NCBI GenBank assembly: GCA_017506865.1
Contig: JAFCMP010000093.1
Location: 1-64,000, forward strand
Reading direction: 5' to 3'
Length of the DNA: 64,000 nucleotides
Origin: Tribonema minus
Taxonomy: Eukaryota > Sar > Xanthophyceae > Tribonematales > Tribonemataceae
Both the position numbers and the translations under genes were made by a program. This document shows positions 59,901-64,000 of this stretch, one piece after another; the stretch's first letter is position 1; the number at the start of each line of letters is the position of its first letter. The notes under the pieces were generated by a model that was given only the letters and a program-made list of their open reading frames with translations, searched no databases and was not told the origin of the DNA.

Positions 59901-61443
59901 CATGGGTCTCAAGCGCTTGCAGGACTGATGGCCCCCTGGCAAAAATAGAAGTCGCCTGTCTGGGTGTAGCATGCCTGTGGGGTATGTATGTATATGCATG
60001 TGATGGCAGCAGACGGCATGCACCTCGAGGAGCGTTTGCTCGCAAGAAGTTCAATCCAAAGTTCAACTCCTGACACTTCTCACTCGTGCTGCTGTGACCC
60101 GCACACGGCCCGCACCTCTCGACAGCAAGTACCGTAGCAACCAAGACTGAGGCCCGTGCGCATCAGTCACACGCGCTGAGCGCCTAACCCTAACCCTAAC
60201 CCTACCTTTAACCCTGACCCTAACCCTTCATCGCCCTCTTGAACTCTGTTGGCGCGCCGCGCACTTGCTGTGCACTGCGCCACCAGCTCTACCAGACTGA
60301 CCCCGCTGGAACGCACAGCGCGTGGAAGGCCAATGCCATTGGCGGGAAGAGCTCAAAGAACATGCGCGAGTTTCTGGAAAAGAACTATCCCACGGAAGGC
60401 GGCTTGGACGAAGCCGCAGCCGTCAAGCTGTGCATCAAGACGCTGCTGGAGGTGGTTGACTCGGGTGCCAAGAACATGGAAATCTGCCTGGTGAGTGGCG
60501 GTTGTCGCCTCTGAGCACTGCTGTTCAAGCGCTCTTGCACAGTGTTTATTTTTTTGAGACGTGGGCAGTAAGGGCCCCCCGGTGTACTTGACATTTTGGA
60601 GTGTCCGTGGATTTTGAGGACAGGTCAGACAGTTTTTTTTGTGTCCATCGATGCCCGGACTGACCAGACTTGTTGCTGTGGGTGCTGCATTCCCGCGCAA
60701 CTGCGCTCATAAGTGGGCATCGCACGTTTACAGGCTCATTTGTTCCTACAAGGACTGCAGCTTTAACTATTGACTTCTGATGCGGCCTCGCCCTGCCGCA
60801 ATAACGATTTGCACCGACCACTTGCCTTAGGCGCATGTGGGACTTGCTGCGCAAGCTTCAGGCGGTCATGCCGTGAGCTTGTTCTGTGCCGCAGTCTTGA
60901 GTGTGCGGGCACAGTTGCGTCTGCCGCCGAAAACCTCAGTGCGCCAGAGTTGCAAAGCTACTCGAAGTAACTCGAGGTGCACCACTGGAATGTCTGCAAG
61001 CCCTGATGACGGAGGTAATATGTGCTGCCGCACTTGTTGGTGTTGTTGCCCTAGATCCGCTGTGACACGCCCGTGGCGGCAATCCCCGCTACTGACATGG
61101 ATACTCAAGATACACCTTTGAACTGTATGCACCGCACTGATGATGGGGTCCACATGGTGCTTCCGCCCTTCTTGTGCTCCGCCTTAGATTCGCCGCGACA
61201 CGCCTGTGGAGACAATGTCCGTTTTTGACATGGGTACTCAAGATGCACTATTGAACTGTACTTCTACGCAACGCACTGATGATATGCTGCTGCGCTTGTT
61301 GGTGTGCTATGCCCCAGATCCGTCGCGACACACCTGTGGAGACAATGTCCGACACCGACATGGCAGCGGTGGTGGCGCAGATAGAGGCAGAGGCGGAGGA
61401 GGCTAAGAAGGCCAGCGCGGGCAGTTCCATGGAGACTTCCTAG
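56906..61443 (+). CDS. PSMA7: 20S proteasome subunit alpha-4 (PSMA7/PAD1 type)
   Basis: Six exons: 56906-56916, 57307-57355, 58678-58936, 59502-59617, 60287-60490 and 61318-61443. Phases agree throughout; product 254 aa against about 250 in the family. The first exon is only 11 bp (ATG GCA GCA AG), giving [20 protein letters not shown], which contains the alpha-ring gate motif ([15 protein letters not shown]). Then [71 protein letters not shown] and [19 protein letters not shown] follow, all diagnostic. The C-terminus is acidic and Lys-rich ([14 protein letters not shown]), typical of this subunit. It forms part of the outer ring of the 20S core. The tiny exon 1 rests on phase and context; the remainder is firm. 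Introns carry a TIR element, exon-edge copies and telomere-like repeats. Confidence 0.95.
57781..58477. mobile_element. TIR transposon (697 bp, non-autonomous) in proteasome intron 2
   Basis: Perfect 24-bp terminal inverted repeats begin CTACCGTAAATCACGGGGTA (57781-57804) and are mirrored at 58454-58477. If the target duplication is TA (57782-57783 and 58475-58476) the ends start CCGTAAATCA, as in many pogo/Tc1-like miniature elements; this assignment is from memory. Subterminal blocks repeat in both halves: TATACAGCAAACCTAGTATC at about 57888 and 58350, and several CTTATAC.GCGTATAAG palindromes. There is no transposase frame. Confidence 0.88.
59010..59175 (+). repeat. ~45-bp tandem repeats derived from the exon 3 donor region
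   Basis: About five units contain CCTGAGCGCTGCTG or a close variant, after the exon 3 donor whose sequence is GGTGAGCGCTGCTG (58936 on). A CTGCTG/CCGCCG run lies between. The unit has lost the GT of the donor. Confidence 0.6.
59428..59517 (+). repeat. Decoy copy of the proteasome exon 4 acceptor edge
   Basis: TTGCAGAGTGCACGGCGC at about 59428-59445 resembles the true acceptor and exon start GCGCAGAGTACATGGCGCGG (59496-59515). The acceptor AG is kept. The copy ends after about 20 bp. Confidence 0.5.
60183..60230. repeat. Interstitial telomere-like repeat in proteasome intron 4
   Basis: CCTAACCCTAACCCTAACCC followed by degenerate units, about 55 bp before the acceptor of exon 5. Confidence 0.9.
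61037..61375 (+). repeat. Three copies of the acceptor and 5' edge of the last proteasome exon
   Basis: The last exon begins at 61318 (CCCCAG|ATCCGTCGCGACACACC). Upstream copies start at about 61053 (CCCTAG|ATCCGCTGTGACACGCC) and 61187 (CCTTAG|ATTCGCCGCGACACGCC). All three keep an AG. The second still encodes [11 protein letters not shown] in the same frame before diverging. The repeated unit, about 130 bp, also contains ..TACTCAAGAT.CAC..TTGAACTGTA and CGCACTGATGAT, and so extends into intron sequence. Confidence 0.9.
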
Positions 61444-64000
61444 GAGAGTTCCTGGACTGGTCCGCACCATACCTACCCACCGCCTGTGTGCCGCACGTGG
61501 CGGCGCTGTTCATGTTCATTGTCACCGAATGCACAAAGACACGCTTGAAATACAACAGAGTGGTGGTCTTGTTGAAGCTGCAGTTGCTGAGCTCTCACAG
61601 GCACGTGCTGGATCGGCCCTGCAGGAATCATGCAGGCTGTGCAATGCGGCGTACAGATGGAAAGACTGCCACTTGTGCAAGTGTGCCGCTGATGCAAAGT
61701 GCCCACGCACCAGCCCCCCTGGTGACATGTGCTGGTTGCAGGCGTTTGCAAGCTGTCAGTGTGTGCATTTATGAGGTTCAGCTTACACATTGCACACAAT
61801 GCGCAGACATGCTTCCAGAGTGGCCGGCCGTGAGAGCATTATTGTAGCAAACTGCGTACAGCCCCTTCGGCTGCATCAACAGGTTCACTATCGTAGTAGC
61901 ACAAAGCGCATATTACCACCGCATGCATTGGCATAATAGCCCTGCGGGCTGGGGGAGAGTCCTAGGGACGCACGCAGATAGAGTGCACCATGGTGCTACA
62001 AAACGCGGCAAGAGCATTGTGTTTGCTCACCAGCTGCACATGTGGAAATTTGATGTCGGGATTGTTGTATTGCAAACATGTTGGAAAGCTAGCCATGCAG
62101 ACAGGCACACCGTTGTCAATGCACAGCAGCAGAGGAAGCAGGGCACAGAGGCGGCGTGTGACAACCACCGCCTGGGGTTATAGGAGGCATAACCACACCC
62201 GACGCTGCTTCATTGCACACTGCAGATGTGTGTGTTGGCAAGCATGGCACAGCAGGAGTTCAGCACACAACGTAACATTGTATGTCATGGTTGTTGGTAC
62301 CACATAATGTAGCTTCAAACATATGCATACACTGCCCAGATGAATGCACTTACTCCATGCAGGTTTTATGACAGTATCAGAAGTGTGCTATCACGTCCTG
62401 CTGTGCCAGCTTGGTCTGCGCCTCACCTGCTCTCACACCACATGATGCTGTTGACACCAGAGTGTTGTTGGTATCACCTGGCCTCATGAAGAACGCATTA
62501 CCATGGCACCTGCTGCCAGATAGCAGTCTAATGCTCACGAGTCGCCAAGTCAACCGAGCACAACTTGCTGCGTGCTCACTGCATACATGGCCCAGTGTGA
62601 CAGCATGCTCAGGCAGCTCCGCAAGCCTCGCATGTCGCATATGCCTTCAGCTGCAGTCAGCCCAAGGCAGTCACCATCGCGAACAGGTGGCAAGGACCGG
62701 CCATGGCAGTTCAATGCTCATGAGTCGCCAATTCAACCGACCGCAACCTGATACGTGCTCACTGCATACAAGGCCCAGTGTGACAGCAGGCACTGACAGC
62801 TCTGCAAGCCTCGCATGTTGCACATGTCTTCAGATGCAGCCAGCCCAGGCCAGTCGCCGTTGTAACAGTTGGCAACTACCAGCCATGAAAATTCACGACT
62901 GATGGGTCGCCAAGTCAATCGACCGCAGTCTTCTGCCTGCTTACTGCCTTATTTGACAGCATGCGGCTTTGCAAGCCTCAGGCTTGTGTGTTGAATCATG
63001 GCTCCAGCTTCAGCCAGCCAGGCCAGTCGCCATTGCGAAAAGCTTGGCAAGCACCACACATGGAGGTTCATTCCTGACGAGTCGCCAAATCAACCGACCA
63101 CAATTTGCTGCATATCTGCATGTCACCTTGACCACCAGTGTCGTGCTCCTCCTGCTCGAGTAGCTTAACTGGTCTTTTCTGCAGCAGCCCATCGTCGGAA
63201 CACAACACGAAACGCTCCGTCTGTCAAGGCTTCCCACGCCATGGGTACAGCTTGCTCAACAGCTGCACTGGGCTTATGCTGGCAGACACGTGTAGCTGAG
63301 CCTTACCATGCTCAGCTAACAAGCCACACCAAGTTGCTGCTTCCCCGCCATACCATGCGTTTTATTCGCCGTAATACTAGTCAGCGCCAGCACTTGGTGC
63401 CACACGTGGCTCAGCACTGCTTACCGTGAGGCAAGGACTGTTGCTGCACCTCACTCGGCAACAGTTCTCGCGTGCTGCGTGCCTTGCCTCGCTCGGCAGC
63501 TCCCACTGTGTTGCCACAGACTGTCCTCCGCGAGCTGTGCCGCACGGCTGCTCCTTCGTGCTGTGCGCGCCTACGCTTTGACCAAGTCTCACCACTTGAC
63601 AGGCTCATGATCATCCTCTCCTCTGCACAGTCTCTGCTCTCCGGAGATCCCCTCCAGCGCGTGCGAACCAGCGTCGTTCATGATGTGACATGAATACCGG
63701 CGATTTATATCGGGTTTTCGGTGGACAAACTCTTTTCATCCGAATAAACCTTATTGTGAGGCTCTGTAATTACCCACAGCATCACACACATGGTCTGCTG
63801 CAGATCTGTTGCATCATCATTATACCTAACAGTATGGTCTGTACCATGCACCAAACAGGATGAGAAACAGGCTTCTAGTTCAGAAGTTATTGCAAATTTT
63901 TGGTTTTTTGCACGATGTGCAAACGGAGACCTAGTGACTTCGTCCCTAGGAACCCAAACCTCTCGAGTACTTCACATACTTCCGCTTGAGGGCAGAAACC
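61444..64000. other. Gene-poor stretch after the proteasome gene
   Basis: No gene recognised on either strand. The main structure is the ~180-bp tandem repeat at 62525-63120. The remaining open frames are short and featureless. Confidence 0.55.
62525..63120. repeat. ~180-bp tandem repeat, about 3.3 copies
   Basis: Units start near 62531, 62714, 62897 and 63073 at the word G(A/G)GTCGCCAA.TCAA.C. Each full unit contains TGCTCACTGCATACA, GTGACAGCA, GCAAGCCTC, a CAGC(C/A)AGCC stretch and CAGTCGCC. The spacing is 176-184 bp and the copies are diverged. Confidence 0.85.

Overview
This window is a eukaryotic chromosome end. It opens with about 590 bp of CCCTAA repeats (TTAGGG on the other strand). 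The genes behind it are spread over long introns with GT..AG borders, and three of them are textbook eukaryotic families: a 20S proteasome alpha subunit, a GSK3/shaggy kinase and a GDA1/CD39 NTPase. Intron-rich genes, GC-rich coding exons, TTAGGG telomeres and abundant simple repeats suggest a unicellular eukaryote, most likely an alga or a related protist. Some chlamydomonadalean green algae and haptophytes fit, but the sequence does not settle the lineage.

Layout. 1-591: telomere. 0.6-4.6 kb: subtelomeric DNA with small duplications and no convincing gene. 4.6-12.6 kb (-): GDA1/CD39 apyrase, eight exons, the last tentative. 12.7-27.2 kb: four tandem ~4-kb units. Each carries a gene for a protein with a coiled coil and a C-terminal array of 18-residue Cys/His repeats. 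Copies 1-3 are broken by frameshifts or stops; only copy 4, furthest from the telomere, is open (511 aa). 28.4-32.0 kb (-): SET-domain protein, SETD9-like. 32.15-33.89 kb (+): secreted DOMON-domain protein, divergent from the SET gene across ~156 bp. 35.6-45.0 kb (-): GSK3-family kinase in twelve exons, with introns that host a TIR transposon and a 5'-truncated retroposon. 46.0-47.7 kb: a CTG tract of about 569 uninterrupted copies. 48.4-51.1 kb: weak plus-strand exons of unknown function. 54.6-56.7 kb (-): a decayed Fanzor/TnpB-like nuclease gene. 56.9-61.4 kb (+): proteasome alpha-4 (PSMA7 type) with a TIR element in intron 2. 61.4-64 kb: gene-poor, with a ~180-bp tandem repeat.

The housekeeping genes are not an operon. 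Their exon models were derived by hand from splice sites and protein motifs, and reading phases agree across every junction given as firm.

The most unusual feature is shared by the apyrase, SET, kinase and proteasome genes. Short tandem duplications repeatedly copy one edge of an exon together with its splice site into the adjacent intron, leaving one to three decoy exon edges. The second is the Fanzor-like remnant, whose 3' side abuts a ~340-bp repeat that recurs inverted 6 kb away beside the giant CTG tract.
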